Shown here: piece after piece, positions 1 to 10,982 of the stretch
Layout: the number at the start of each line of letters is the position of its first letter
How positions within the stretch are numbered: position 1 is the first letter of the stretch
Origin: Chaenocephalus aceratus
Taxonomy: Eukaryota; Chordata; Actinopteri; Perciformes; Channichthyidae
Assembly: GCA_023974075.1 (NCBI GenBank)
Contig: JAMFTG010000137.1
Location: forward strand, 62,001-126,000
DNA: 64,000 bases
Reading direction: 5' to 3'
Translations under genes and position numbers: made by a program
Notes under the pieces: generated by a model
Told to the model about the DNA's origin: nothing
Seen by the model: the letters and a program-made list of their open reading frames with translations, nothing else
The model's database searches: none

Positions 1-475
1 AAATGTCAATTGGCTGCCTGTCCAGGTTGAATGTGTGAAATAAATAACAACAACCCGATGATAAGCACAATAATGACCCAGTTCGTCTTTCTGCCTCCGC
101 TCCTGTTGCAGGAGATGGAAATCATTCTAATGTTTCTACTTAATCCATCAGCTCTGAAACCACCAGACTCGGGGACAGTTTTTATCCCACAGGCCACACA
201 TTCACTTTCTAAAGAACATCCATTACATTCATCTTATTGCATTTTGCACATTCTTAATCATTCCATTTACTTGTATTTAGACTCTTCTTGCACTATTTCT
301 ATTTCATTTGTATTTACTTGCACATCTCAAAACAGTCTCTTGCACTATTTGATATGTGTTGTTTGTGTTACGTCCTATATATATTCATGTTGCTCTGTTG
401 GAGGAGCCTGTTCCTTCAGTTTTTCATTCACTGTAGCTAATGTGCACATGACGATAAAGCCTTGAAACTTGGAAA
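1..475 (+). mobile_element. LINE 3' end remnant (probable)
   Basis: The first ~180 bases resemble the extreme C-terminal part of a fish non-LTR reverse transcriptase reading frame: a stretch near 150-190 can be read as an Arg/Leu-rich segment followed by Ser-Phe-Tyr-Pro, as before the end of many LINE ORF2 proteins. It is followed by a T-rich untranslated stretch with repeated TTGCACT words and an ending near 450-475 of the form ATGACGATAAAGCCTTGAAAC, which looks like a LINE 3' tail with an AATAAA-like signal. The frame is broken and the 5' part lies outside the window. Family not assigned; the call rests on recognition of the general pattern. Confidence 0.4.
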
Positions 476-1135
476 AGGTGTAAACACTTCAAACATCATG
501 ATACAAGTCTGAAAAGATGCGGCAGGAAAGCATTCTGCTGTCGGTGGAGCTTCAGGAAATGACTGCCTGTCAGTGAACCCTCACTTCCTCCCTCAGCATA
601 TTGAGATGCACTCATCTCCGTCTCTGATGAGCTCTCAATGATCGGGCTTTGGCAGAGAGCGATGGAAATGCACCTTGAGACGCTGCCAAACTGGGCAGAA
701 GGTTATTTGGCTGCCACTGAAACAGCTAGGCAGGTCTGATAGAAACAGGACAGCGGAGAAATTAGATTGCAAAATAAACGAGGGACTTTAGTGTTAGAAA
801 GATATCCCGGGTCCCCGGCTTCAATCTCAGGATCCATGTATTTGTGATCCTCTCCAGAATGGAAGTAGTCATCACATACAGAGCATCAGCTAGTTCCTGA
901 ATAGTAGAAACATTTTTCTCGATTTAATTTAATATTAAACAGATGGAAATATTTGTTGACCAAACCGTTTGAGACCCACTGAGATAACTTAGACTAAAAT
1001 GTACAATCGAATCGCTCAGTGAGTCCTTTACCTCACTGAGCTGACGTTATCTCAGCCTCTCAGTCCGACAGGAGAGGATTCTTGTTGTTGAAAAAGCTTC
1101 TAATCTCCGTTAGCTCCGAGCTAGCACCAGATGCA
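476..1135. other. No recognisable feature
   Basis: No open frame, terminal repeat pair or tandem structure that I can support. Base composition is ordinary and I do not recognise a repeat family. Confidence 0.5.
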
Positions 1136-1660
1136 CACACTCTCACTCCCTAAGCGTCCAATAGCGACGTTTGGTCAGTGTCCGTGGCGTCCAATTGTGA
1201 CGCTCCTAGGCTCCTTCAGCGTCATAAAGGGACGCAAATAGCTTTCAACTGATTGCAATGTATTCCCATCTGCGTCGGGACTTGACGCTCATGGAAGCAC
1301 GGCATTCGTTTATGCCGGCTGCCCTTAAAGGCAATGTGAGCATTCATTCTCATTGGATAACGGAGAATTTTACACCCGGAAGTAAGTACTCCTCTTACTG
1401 TCGATTGATTTTACAGTGATATCTGCACTACTCATCGACTAAAAAACACCAGATTATCCTTGTTAATTACACAACATTGATTGGTTTAAATTGTGTGCAA
1501 TGCTTTTGTATTTTTCCCCTTCGATTCGGAGAAACAAATATTTTTTCTGAGTAAAGGATGGCAGAAGACACTACACTACCCAGAATCCCCAGCTATCATG
1601 TGCTCCGTTTGACAAACCCCGTTTTTTTCACCATTCATTCCGATGGCTAGCGTCTATGTC
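1136..1660. repeat. Candidate dispersed element with GCGTC/GACGC dyads
   Basis: Between 1154 and 1288 there are four short dyads. Three have the exact form GCGTC, seven bases, GACGC (starting at 1187, 1219 and 1272); the first, at 1154, is an imperfect version. Spacing is 33, 32 and 53 bp. The downstream part (to about 1660) has no coding frame. The stretch looks like one of the medium-copy elements seen in fish genomes, but I cannot name it and I see no clear terminal repeats or target-site duplication. Confidence 0.35.
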
Positions 1661-2475
1661 ACGTGATCTTCAAATTTCTCCCTGCAGAAAAAGAAAACAT
1701 GGCCGAAATTCGTTTTATTCTCGGTAGAAAATGCCTATTTTAAAGTTAGTTTGGCCATTAAAATGCGTTTTGATGTAATTTGATGCGAGAAATATGAGTT
1801 GTTATTTCAGATTATGTGTGCAGTGGATGTACATGATCTTTAGTTTGCTAGTTATTACGAAGATTACTTCAGGAAATCGCGACGTTTTCATTGTTACCAA
1901 GGTGGTTGCTAGGGACGCTGCTATCGATATTATTTCTGTTATGTTGTGTAACTGTTTAATGGTGTTATCTTTATTGCTACCCCCTTCCCCGTCAATGTAT
2001 AGTGTTGGTCCACAGCCTAAACATATTAGTTTAACAAAATCCGCATCTAAAGATAGCCTACGTTATTTCCCCCCTGTGCAATTCCAGTCTCACATCTCAG
2101 AGCACATCGTCATTAACAAATACCGGAAACAGACCAAAATAATAATAATACCTTATTCCGAGTGTGCTTTCTTTTCTCTTTGAAAGTCATCACATAACGG
2201 CATTGTAATACACGGTTCGGCTGCATTACATATTACATATCTGCCGTAGTTCTGTATTTATAGAGCCCTGATGAGAAGACAAACATGAGGAACTGAAAAC
2301 GTGACGTGGATCATAAATATACGATGACCGCTTGCGTAAAAAAATATAATAAACACATTTGAAAAGTGGGGGGGACACAAACGGGATTTTGAAAAGTGGG
2401 GGGACATGTCCCCCCTGTCCCCAGTGGAAATGACGCCCATGCACAAACCAATAATTGACCTCCCTGTGACCATGT
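1661..2475. repeat. Candidate element ending in a G/C palindrome
   Basis: The right part (2355-2445) holds two direct copies of a TTGAAAAGTGGGG word and a perfect 18-bp palindrome, GGGGGGACATGTCCCCCC, at 2398-2415. An ATA trinucleotide run lies near 2140. The 129-codon open frame at 1794-2183 has no recognisable domain and I do not treat it as a gene. The 2390-2445 stretch resembles a dispersed fish repeat; boundaries are uncertain. Confidence 0.3.
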
Positions 2476-2838
2476 CTACTCCTTATATTCAGTCTCCAGT
2501 ATCATCAGTCTGGTTTCCATTCTTCCAGCGGAGCTCAGTCATGTATCGGCACGTTTCATTGGTAACACTAGGAAGCTGATCGAGAGAAGCTTAGAACATA
2601 TGTTTCAATAAAGAATTTCAACCAGCATGGGCCGGACGGACTCTGTGGAGAGGAAGACAGCAAGAGACAGTACAAAGAGAAAACAGATATACGTTATCGA
2701 CGTTGTCTTGTTTAAACCAATCCGTGTGACACTACATACTGCAGACTTAAGGAAAGGATACAAAAGAAGAAGCCATGCCAGAGACACAATAATAAATACC
2801 AGCTGATCCGATTACTTTCTGCTTCTACTTTTTTCTTG
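2476..2838. other. No recognisable feature
   Basis: No supported gene or repeat. A 60-codon minus-strand frame here has no domain. Confidence 0.45.
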
Positions 2839-2953
2839 CCTGTTCTAATAACTTTTAAATTCTATTTTATCATGTTTTATCACCACTGTAAAGCGTCTTT
2901 GAGCCCCTGGAAAAGCGCTTTGAAATGCAATGTATTATTATTATTATTATTTT
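2839..2953 (+). mobile_element. LINE 3' tail with (ATT)n
   Basis: The segment reads as a T-rich tail followed by GTAAAGCGTCTTTGAG, then a GAAAAGCGCTTT motif and a short (ATT)n run at 2933-2952. The pairing of these two motifs with a trinucleotide tail is typical of 3' ends of RTE-type fish LINEs. No coding part is left, so this is a severely 5'-truncated insertion. Type inferred from the tail alone. Confidence 0.45.
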
Positions 2954-3628
2954 CAAGAGACGCACAAACTAACATGACTGTGCGTGAAATTGGAAGTGAA
3001 ATAAATCTGCAGTAAAGCTTAAAGTGTATAGTTGTATTCCACTTACTGTTATGATCCGTGATAGTTTCCCCTGTTTCCGTTTGTCATTTCGAGATCTGTC
3101 TTTGTTTTCCCCGTTTATGTTGAAAAGTGTTTTCTTTCAGTCTGTCTCAGAGTCTTGATGTTGTTGGACGGTTCTTGTTCTCAGAGAGTTTATGTTTTGC
3201 CTGGCCCAGTTCCACCAATAGAGGATTTTGATTTCAAGAAAAGGTCTTCTGCACTCGGGACTCTGAACTCTGACATGCACTGGCTTACATGTGCATAATA
3301 GAAAGGTCAGAGGTAAAGATCCCGTTGTGTGAGTCAGCGTAACTCAAATCTGGCATTTCTTGCCGAGCCAAACCAGGTCAAATAAAGCTCGGGTTCATTT
3401 GAGTTACAGAACATTCATATTGCACAGTTCCTCACCCTGAGTTTTGCATCTGTAGCATTTCCCTCCGAATACTGGTCGAAGACTTGCCTGATGATATGAA
3501 TGTATACAATGTTCAGTGGCAACGCAGGGGGTAATGTAGGGTGTGGACGTCCCAATCCAACTGTGACCAGATCTTATTTAGTTTAGTTCAACAACAATAT
3601 TCGCCAACGGTGTGTTACTCAAGAGGTC

Positions 3629-3631
<3 letters not shown>
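2954..3631. other. No recognisable feature
   Basis: No supported gene. The stretch around 3050-3160 is T-rich and faintly similar to the left part of the LTR-like elements at 4535 and 51905, but too weakly to call. Confidence 0.4.

Positions 3632-3715
<84 letters not shown>
3632..3715. repeat. (GT)n microsatellite, 42 units
   Basis: Uninterrupted GT dinucleotide run of 84 bases, likely to be length-polymorphic. Confidence 0.98.
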
Positions 3716-3716
<1 letters not shown>

Positions 3717-4530
3717 GAATCCAATTGCACCATCAGTCAGTGAGCCAGGAAAGGAAAGAGCGTCTGATTCAGAGCGTCCAGAGTCCACACGGTCTCCTTT
3801 CTCCCGATGGAGTAAAAAAAGCAAGCCAACAAGCGAGGACAGAATATAGCAAACCCTGAGGCTCAGAGAAATAAAGAAATGACTTCAGAGCACCCTCTCA
3901 CTCTGAACAGGAGGGAATGCCAAGAGCCGAAACATAAACACCTACATGTAATCTCCACAAAGATGAACATTATTAATCCCATTCTCGTCATTAAAGTGTC
4001 ACGGTAGATAAGAACAGATGTAAAGCGGAGATAAGGAACCTCTGTAGGCGGTGGATATGCCGGAAGAAGTGTTGAAATCTGAGCTACTTTAAAAACAGAT
4101 CTAATATTGACCTATATGTAAAGAAACTGTCACTACAAAACGTAAGATCCACTCTAAACGTAATGTGCATATAAAGCACATGTTAAAGCAGTATGAAGTG
4201 ATGGTGCTGAAATTACCCGACCGTATTGAATTCAGCCTGCGTCAAAAGGCTTAACGATTGGCATGGATTACATCAGTATTAGATTCAAATCCTTCAAAGG
4301 TAATCATCAAATATGTGAACTGCAGCTCGGATTCACACAGAGATAGAAATTGGATTAGTCTAGAGGAGGGAAAGTCAAATAAAAGGAGACGAGTCGAATT
4401 AATAAAAGGCTTTCACGTACATTTAAGGTGTGTTTGTACGGTAGCAAGATAAACAATGAAATCCAAACTCAAACTTTGTTTATGTTTCAGATACTTTAGT
4501 AAAATATCTAAAAAAGGCGATACATGAAGT
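3716..4530. other. No recognisable feature
   Basis: Unique-looking sequence with only short, domain-free open frames; no terminal repeats found. Confidence 0.45.
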
Positions 4531-5400
4531 GCCTTTTGTTAGGATTTGTCTGTGTTGGTATTTTTCGTGTCCTTTTCTATCTTTGGGTTTCCTGTTTTAT
4601 TTTGAAAAGTGTTCACCCCCGTTTCCTGCCTGTTTGCTTTCTGTCGGTTTCCCTCTCTGATCACCTCCTCACCTGGTACCTACGTGCTTTCTCCTCCCTC
4701 CTCACCTGGTACCTACGTGCTTTCTCCTCCCTCCTCACCTGGTACCTATGTGCTTTCTCCTCCCTCCTCACCTGGTACCTATGTGCTTTCTCCTCCCTCC
4801 TCACCTGGTACCTATGTGTGTTCTCCTCCCTCCTCACCTGGTACCTATGTGTGTTCTCCTCCCTCCTCACCTGGTACCTATGTGTGTTCTCCTCCCTCCT
4901 CACCTGGTACCTATGTGCTTTCTCCTCCCTCCTCACCTGGTACCTATGTGTGTTCTCCTCCCTCCTCACCTGGTACCTATGTGCTTTCTCCTCCCTCCTC
5001 ACCTGGTACCTATGTGCTTTCTCCTCCCTCCTCACCTGGTACCTACGTGCTTTCTCCTCCCTCCTCACCTGGTACCTATGTGCTTTCTCCTCCCTCCTCA
5101 CCTGGTACCTACGTGCTTTCTCCTCCCTCCTCACCTGGTACCTATGTGTGTTCTCCTCCCTCCTCACCTGGTACCTATGTGCTTTCTCCTCCCTCCTCAC
5201 CTGGTACCTATGTGTGTTCTCCTCCCTCCTCACCTGGTACCTATGTGTGTTCTCCTCCCTCCTCACCTGGTACCTATGTGCTTTCTCCTCCCTCCTCACC
5301 TGTCTCGTGTGTATGTGATTAGTCCTGGGTGTATTTAAGTTCTGGGTTTTCTGTCTCTCTTTGTCGGCTTGTCTTGTCTTCTTGCTGGATTTGAAAGTAG
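4531..5400 (+). mobile_element. LTR-like element with internal 33-bp minisatellite
   Basis: The flanks of the minisatellite match a second copy at 51905-52268 in the same order: on the left GGTTTCCTGTTTTATTTTG, then AAAAGTGTTCACC and TGCTTTCTGTC; on the right CACCTGTCTC, GTGTGATTAGTC and GTATTTAAGTTCTGG. In the better-preserved copy these are followed by AATAAA and a short tail, so the unit resembles a solo LTR of a retroelement, with a TATA-like TATTTAAG and a poly(A) signal. Here the right end decays into unrelated sequence around 5395. No coding region and no target-site duplication seen. An LTR is the best guess; some other dispersed element is possible. Confidence 0.5.
4665..5302 (+). 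repeat. 33-bp minisatellite, 19 units plus a partial
   Basis: The unit is 33 bp, anchored by CTCCTCCCTCCTCACCTG. Three variants differ only in the seven bases after TAC/TAT: TACGTGCTTT, TATGTGCTTT and TATGTGTGTT, in a mixed, non-periodic order. Because 33 is a multiple of three, both strands stay open for 196 to 264 codons, which is not evidence of a gene. One strand is almost purine-free for long stretches, so triplex or strand-asymmetric structure is possible. The other copy of the host element has exactly one unit at the equivalent place. Confidence 0.97.
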
Positions 5401-5444
5401 TCAGAGTTGCAGCGGACCTGCAGGTTTCTGGGAGTTTGTTCCAC

Positions 5445-5805
5445 TTTGAGAAACCGGCTCGAGATGCACTTTTTGTTATATTCCATGGAATGCTCTTAAC
5501 ATCCAGATAGCAATGAATATCTGAAGTGCTTTGACAAAAAATCCATTAAAAATGTTATCTGTAGAAGCCGTGGCGCGGTAACAAGCACGACCAATCATCT
5601 GAGCCGGCTAAAGTAACTGGACGGCCTACCTGCCTGTCAGCCTTCCATCTGGGCACAAACTGATCTCGTGCCCTCATTGGTCATGTGCGCGTTCGTGTGT
5701 TGGGGGAGGGGCTCTGTGAGGAAGTGGCAGATTTCTTCCGGCTGTGTATTTTCAAATTCTACCGCCCTCGAGCTGCTTTCTCCAAAATGACCCCACCTTT
5801 AAATG
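5445..5805 (-). mobile_element. MITE, copy 1 (left end lost)
   Basis: This is the reverse complement of the element at 15665-16042 over almost its whole length. Shared landmarks are the AAACCGGCTCGAGAT word, the CCATGGAATGCTCTTAA word, the GAATATCTGAAGTGCTTTGA word and the terminal TGACCCCACCTTTAA. The right terminal repeat is present at 5787-5803, but the other terminus is missing about 20 bases and abuts unrelated sequence at 5440. No coding capacity. Confidence 0.85.
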
Positions 5806-6880
5806 ATGGTGGTCAGCTTTTCTTTGAGTCCTTTTGTTTTGCCTCGAGTACTGATGAAATGACCTCGCTCCGTTACAGATATATCCAGCAGCAGTGCTTT
5901 ATATGAGCATGGAAGGCCACCTCAACGTACTCAGTACAACAGATATAATCATAACAGATATTATATGTTCTATATTTTCTCGTTTGTGTACTCGAGTGAA
6001 TTGTTTGTTTGTAGCTGGGAAACAAATCGTGAAAAGCAGATGAATGAAGAGTCACTGAATGAATGAATTCACCATGAATGAATTTGCATCTGACCCACTT
6101 ACATGTGATATGAAGGAACTCGAGGGGAGTTGTAATAACTCGGATACAGTCGTGTAAATCTGAGCTGACAGAAGATCAGGGGTTTTCGTCTAAAAGCAAA
6201 AGTGTTGTAGAAAGTTGTGTGAAGTGACGCTAAATGTTGCAACACTACTAACTTTGCTACCAGAAGATTTAATTATGTTTTTATAATCAGGCAATGCAGG
6301 AATTTGCTTTACCCAGTGGACCCTTTTGAACAAACATAAGTAATATTAAGGATTTGAGGTCGTTCTAAACCTCTGGGTCCTCTGCTTTGTAATCCAAAAA
6401 CTAGATTAGTCTATTTTGATGCATTTGTCTCCATTAAAAAGGGACGGTAACACAACTTAACATTTAGTTTTCTCTGGAGGAAAGACACCTTAGCAATGGG
6501 TGTGTTTCTTCACCACAGGAGGGAACCAATCAGAAGGCCTGGTTGGTGTGGAGCAGGGAGACAAAGTGCCTGAGGCTGTGACGCTACAATAACAGGGTTG
6601 TGTTGCTGCTGCTTAACTGCTTCCAATGTGGATTAGAGTGAAATGTAATTGCCTTTTATTTCAAATGGTTGCTAGTGAACACAAAAGGACCGTATCCCAT
6701 TTGTCCAACAGCCCGTTAGCGCTATGAAAACCACCATTGCTCTGAACATATCAACACTCCCTGCAACAAGCAGATGGAAAAGTATTATGCTCCACACCTG
6801 GCCAGCCACTTTTTGTTTTTGAAGGGCTAGTTTTTTCGGAACGTTTCTCCGACAAACCGCCTCGACAAAGACGAAATCAA
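5806..6880. other. No recognisable feature
   Basis: AT-rich sequence with no supported gene; only domain-free open frames below 80 codons. Confidence 0.45.
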
Positions 6881-7983
6881 AAAGTGTGCATCGTCTCTTT
6901 AATCCAGTCATTCAAAGAGAATCCTTCAAAGTCAGGCTGCTGGTTTCCAAACGTTTGAATACGGTCGTCCCAAGCCACACATAGGAGCTAATCCTTCCAA
7001 ATCAGGCTGTGATCCAACCTACGAACATAGCATCTCTAGTTCAAACTATGTGGAAGGGAAGCTACATTTTCTTTGGTCAAAGACAACTCCTGAAGCTGGA
7101 TATGATTAACATACTGACTGTGAACAGCACTGCAGATAATCCAGAGCGCTGGTTTACTGTATCTGCTGCCATGCCACTTTTAGGATGTTCTATAAGACCG
7201 AAAACCCAATTTTGACAAAAGGTCTGTCACCTTGAAAGCAGAAGCCCATTGCTCCGGAAATACCCACTCTACCTGCAACAAACAAACAAACAAACAGATG
7301 CTTAAGGTTAATGATTATGCTCCAAACACCTGGTAGTCCCTGTCGGAGGAATTATGGAGAAAAATGCTTATTCTTTTTAATCCAAAGTCACAAATGGCAG
7401 CCATGAAATCAGGCTGCGATCCAGCCTACGTACTTAGCTACGATAGAATATAACTGTGATTCAGAATGTTGAGTGAAACAACAAGACCAGGACAAACAGA
7501 AAAAACTAAAGATTTACAGAAACTACGTACAGCTCTTCCAAAAACTCCATCCAACTGGTTCATCTGCCGCGTGGCATTTTTCTGACGATCCATTGGACCG
7601 AAAACCCATTTTTCCCCCATAGTCAGTTACCCGGAAAGCAAAGGAAATACCGACTCTACCTGCGGCAAGCTGACGCACAATATTGCTCCCTACTTGGCCA
7701 AATCGGATGTAATGGGGGGCTTGCTTGCAGGACTTTTGATTTTCGGAAAGTTACTCAGACGAAGCCCTGAAGAACATTAGAAAGTTGTCTTTGAATCCAG
7801 TCATCCAAAGCCACACATAGGACCTACTCCGTGGAAATCAGGCTCTGATCCAACCGGTGTCCATAATTCAATTAGCATGTTGAGTGAAACAACAACAGTT
7901 GGCCAACCACAGAACAGAAACTCACGAAGGCACATAGAAATGTACAAACAACGGCTCTGCTGTCAGGACATTTTTCTGACGTA

Positions 7984-8306
7984 CCAACCAGAGATGCATG
8001 GTTGGCAGCAGCTTGGAAGCAGGAGTGGGAGTCAGCCGGGCCCTCCCGAATCCACCGTTACATCTGGGACCCAGGAGATGGCCCCATTGGAGGAGACGAC
8101 CTACCGCGCCGGCAGTGGACCGCTCTGAACCGTCTACGAACTGGGGTCGGTCGCTTTAAAACCTCGATGAAGACGTGGGGCTTGGCGGACAGTGCGGCAT
8201 GCGAGTGCGGTGACCCTGAGCAGACCGCTGTCCATATAATCACCATCTGCCCCTTATATAGACCACCCTCGGAAGCCAGCCTCTTCGACCTAGGACCACG
8301 AATTTG
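7984..8306 (+). pseudogene. LINE reverse-transcriptase C-terminal fragment
   Basis: The frame starting at the ATG at 8002 encodes about 101 residues. Visible features are a Trp-rich start, an LNRLRTGVGR motif near residues 43-52, and a Cys-X-Cys-Gly ... Gln-Thr ... His-Ile ... Cys-Pro cluster near residues 68-84. Together these match the zinc-knuckle-like C-terminal end of non-LTR retrotransposon ORF2 proteins. The polymerase domain is absent and the frame ends shortly after the Cys/His cluster, so this is a fragment with no independent function. It lies inside the degenerate 430-bp repeat and replaces part of one unit. Confidence 0.75.
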
Positions 8307-8819
8307 AATGTGATCCGACCTACGGACATAGCTAAATTAGAGTTAGAGGAAATGACAACAGATACAGTTTTTTGTTTCATAAATCCATATAAATCCGCAC
8401 ACATAGACTATGAATAGCTCTGCAAAAACTCCATCCTAGAACACGCTTGTTCATCTGCTGCCATGCCATTTTTCTGATGATCCATCGGACTGAAAACCCA
8501 CTTGTGTCCGAAAGCCAGTTACCCTTAAAACAAAGAACCATTGCTTTGAATACCCACTGTACCTGCAACAGACAGATGGACGATGCTCGTTGTTGTGCTC
8601 CAAACACCTGGCTACTGTATGTTCGGGAGGATTGTTGGTTTTGGAGTTTCTCAGACGGAGCCCCCAATAATTACAAAATCTGAGAAGTGTGACTAATCTT
8701 ATGAATCCAGTCGTCCAAAGCCACAAATGGGAGTTGATCCAAGGAACTTTTAATGTGATCTGACCTACGGACATAGCTATATTAGAGTTAGAGGAAATGG
8801 TAACACATACATTTCTTTG

Positions 8820-9085
8820 GTCCATAAGATAAGATACGATAAGATAAGATAATAATAAGATACGATAAGATAACATACGATAACATACGATAAGATAAGA
8901 TAAGATAATATAAGATACGATAAAATGTACTTTATTAATTCCAAATTGTAAAAATACGTTGTTGCAGTAGCATAAAACAAAACAATGCATTTCCACGTAA
9001 TAACAAATTAAAAGAGTAGAAATAAACAATTCCCAAACATAAACATCTCAAAATAGAAATAGAAATAAACCAGCATTTTCTAAGA
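8820..9085 (-). mobile_element. LINE 3' tail with (GATAA)n-type repeat
   Basis: On the plus strand 8824-8925 is a run of GATAA-like pentamers with CGATA and CATA variants, followed by AATGTACTTTATTAATTCC. Read on the minus strand this is a GGAATTAATAAAGTA motif followed by a TATC-rich repeat, the usual end of L2-type fish LINEs. The same arrangement occurs at 50905. No coding part remains. Confidence 0.55.
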
Positions 9086-9300
9086 TAACTGAATGAAGGC
9101 ACATGGAAATACAGACACATCGACTATAGCTGTGCAAAACTCCATCCTCGAAGACGCTGGTTCATCTGCTGCCCTTTTCCTGATGATCCATCGGAACGAA
9201 AACCCACTTGTTTCCCAAAGCCAGTTACCTCGAAACCAAAGACCCTTTGCTCCGGAACTAAACGCTCTCTGTGCCTCACCCAAAGCTCTCTATTCAAAGT

Positions 9301-9785
9301 TAATGCCTTGGCTCTCCGCCTGTATGTGATGGAGCCCGTGTGCTTACGGCCCTTTAGCAGCTGGCTAACGGTTAGCGCCCGTGTGGGTGATTGTTATGCA
9401 GAAAAACAGCAAAAGCTCATCTTATCTCCCCAATCATGCCTTAGCCTTTCCAACCCGACCGGCTGAGCCCACAAGTCCCAACCGGAAATCAGAGGCAGGC
9501 CGTGCCTTCGTGCTCGTTCTGAATAACAATCAGCCATATGTGCTTCTGTTGGTTGAAGGGAGCGTGGGGATAACAGGCTTTCGACAAATTGGTTTTCGCT
9601 CCAACGACGCATTTCACGGTCTTTGGGGATGTATGATCTAAAGGGCGATCTCCGTTCGTCTGTTCTACATAGTGTACGAGGTTAAACTGTACTGTGGTGC
9701 AAAAGTGTCAAAATGCAGCGAAACATAAGCAGCCGCAAAAACACTTCACACGTAATCTGATTCTGCCTGTTAACTACCCTCTAAA

Positions 9786-9787
<2 letters not shown>
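9301..9787. other. No recognisable feature
   Basis: Unique-looking; domain-free open frames of 72-86 codons only. Confidence 0.4.

Positions 9788-9856
<69 letters not shown>
9788..9856. repeat. (GT)n microsatellite
   Basis: Uninterrupted GT dinucleotide run of 69 bases. Confidence 0.98.
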
Positions 9857-9857
<1 letters not shown>

Positions 9858-10434
9858 CTCTTCGCTATTTTTACATTCTGTTTCCATTGAGGATTTACAA
9901 CCTCAGTATTAATAGCCTGTCCTGTTTCTCCCCGATAGATGTGACAGATCTCTACCGGCTGAGGAAGAGGAAGGAAGGAAGGAAGGAAGGAAAGGAGACG
10001 ACGACAACATAAGAAGATCCTGGACTTCTAATCGCCACATCGACCTCCAAACGTTGTTTTTATTTGCAGTTCTCTACGTTTCGGACCGGCAATGAACGGA
10101 TTCAAAAGCTGGTTGCTGCTGTTTGACACTACGTACGAAGTAGACGCCTTCAGTTTTCATTTGTGACGCCCAGAACTTGCTGTGGTACAACGAGAAAGAT
10201 CAGCGTCTTACAAACACAAACTGAGACTGTCTAACTTTCTGTTGTGTGCTGGCCTCCATGAGAACGTGTTATAGACGAGAGCAGCGCGGTGTTATCATGC
10301 CAAGCTGCTTTGTCATGAATCGCACGTCAAACAACAAAAGAACATATTCTTGACTTAAAATAAGATGGTGAAAGAAAATATCTGTCTCTTCAGGCGTCCA
10401 CAAACGACGGAGATCATAATCTATACATGTAAGT
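9857..10434. other. No gene; short (GGAA)n run
   Basis: A GGAA tetranucleotide run lies at about 9969-9991. The rest has no recognisable feature up to the hAT target-site duplication. Confidence 0.5.
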
Positions 10435-10820
10435 CAGGGGTGTCAAACTCAATTTCATCCCGGGCCACATCAGCATTATGGTTGACTTTAAGAATATATA
10501 AATATGTAATATATATATAAAATAATGTATTATAATACATACTTTCCTCTGCATTGGACTATTATCGGATAGGGTAAAAACGTCATAATTAACTACGTCT
10601 GAAAGCAGAAGTCGAGGGCAAATAATTGCAAGTCTCTTCAGTGCGCATGTCACAAAACAAGATGCATTGTGGGACATGTAGTTTATGGGCAACGTGCCTC
10701 TGTAAAGTGGCATGTAACCATATAATACACGTATTATATTCTTTGCATGCTCTTGCGGGGCCTCATTAAATGAAGTTGCGGGCCGGATTTGGCCCCCGGG
10801 CCTTGAGTTTGACACCCCTG
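10435..10820. mobile_element. hAT non-autonomous element (CAGGGGTGTC type), copy 1
   Basis: 386 bp. The left end reads CAGGGGTGTCAAACTCAA and the right end is its reverse complement, TTGAGTTTGACACCCCTG. It is flanked by a perfect 8-bp target-site duplication, ATGTAAGT (10427-10434 and 10821-10828). Subterminal GGCCC/GGGCC words are shared with the copy at 45422, which lies in the opposite orientation. The middle is AT-rich and non-coding. The 8-bp duplication and CAG...CTG termini place it in the hAT superfamily. Confidence 0.95.
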
Positions 10821-10982
10821 ATGTAAGTCAATGGGAAACACTTCAATCACGATGCTAATGAGTTTAACGTCAATCGTACAGGGAACGGTTGTAATGTTAA
10901 AAGTGAAATTAGTGACTGTAGAAGCTGCATTAGAATATACAACACTGAGCCAAGGAAATCAGTGTTAGCCTGCCGCCTAAAG

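Larger units (their letters stand above)
6890..9300. repeat. Degenerate ~400-460 bp tandem repeat, five or more units
   Basis: The anchor GATCCAACCTACGNACATAGC recurs with changes at 7011, 7418, 7847, 8312 and 8757 (spacing 407, 429, 465 and 445 bp). A second anchor, TTCATCTGCTGCCATGCC followed by a TTTTCTGATGATCCAT word and GAAAACCCA, recurs near 7150, 7558, 8448 and 9161. Each unit also carries ATCCAGTCNTCCAAAGCCACA and CTACCTGCAACA. Units are strongly diverged, so the array is old. A LINE coding fragment (7984-8306) and a LINE tail (8820-9085) interrupt it. I do not recognise the unit; it may be an ancient satellite or tandemly duplicated transposon sequence. Confidence 0.75.

Noticed and set aside
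3050..3200. Third copy of the LTR-like element
   Set aside because: Only short T-rich words are shared (CTGTCTTTGTTTTCC, GTTGAAAAGTGTT). They are too weak and in T-rich sequence.
4524..5338. Frames of 196-264 codons on both strands
   Set aside because: By-products of the 33-bp array; three plus-strand frames and one minus-strand frame are all open, as expected for a stop-free unit divisible by three.
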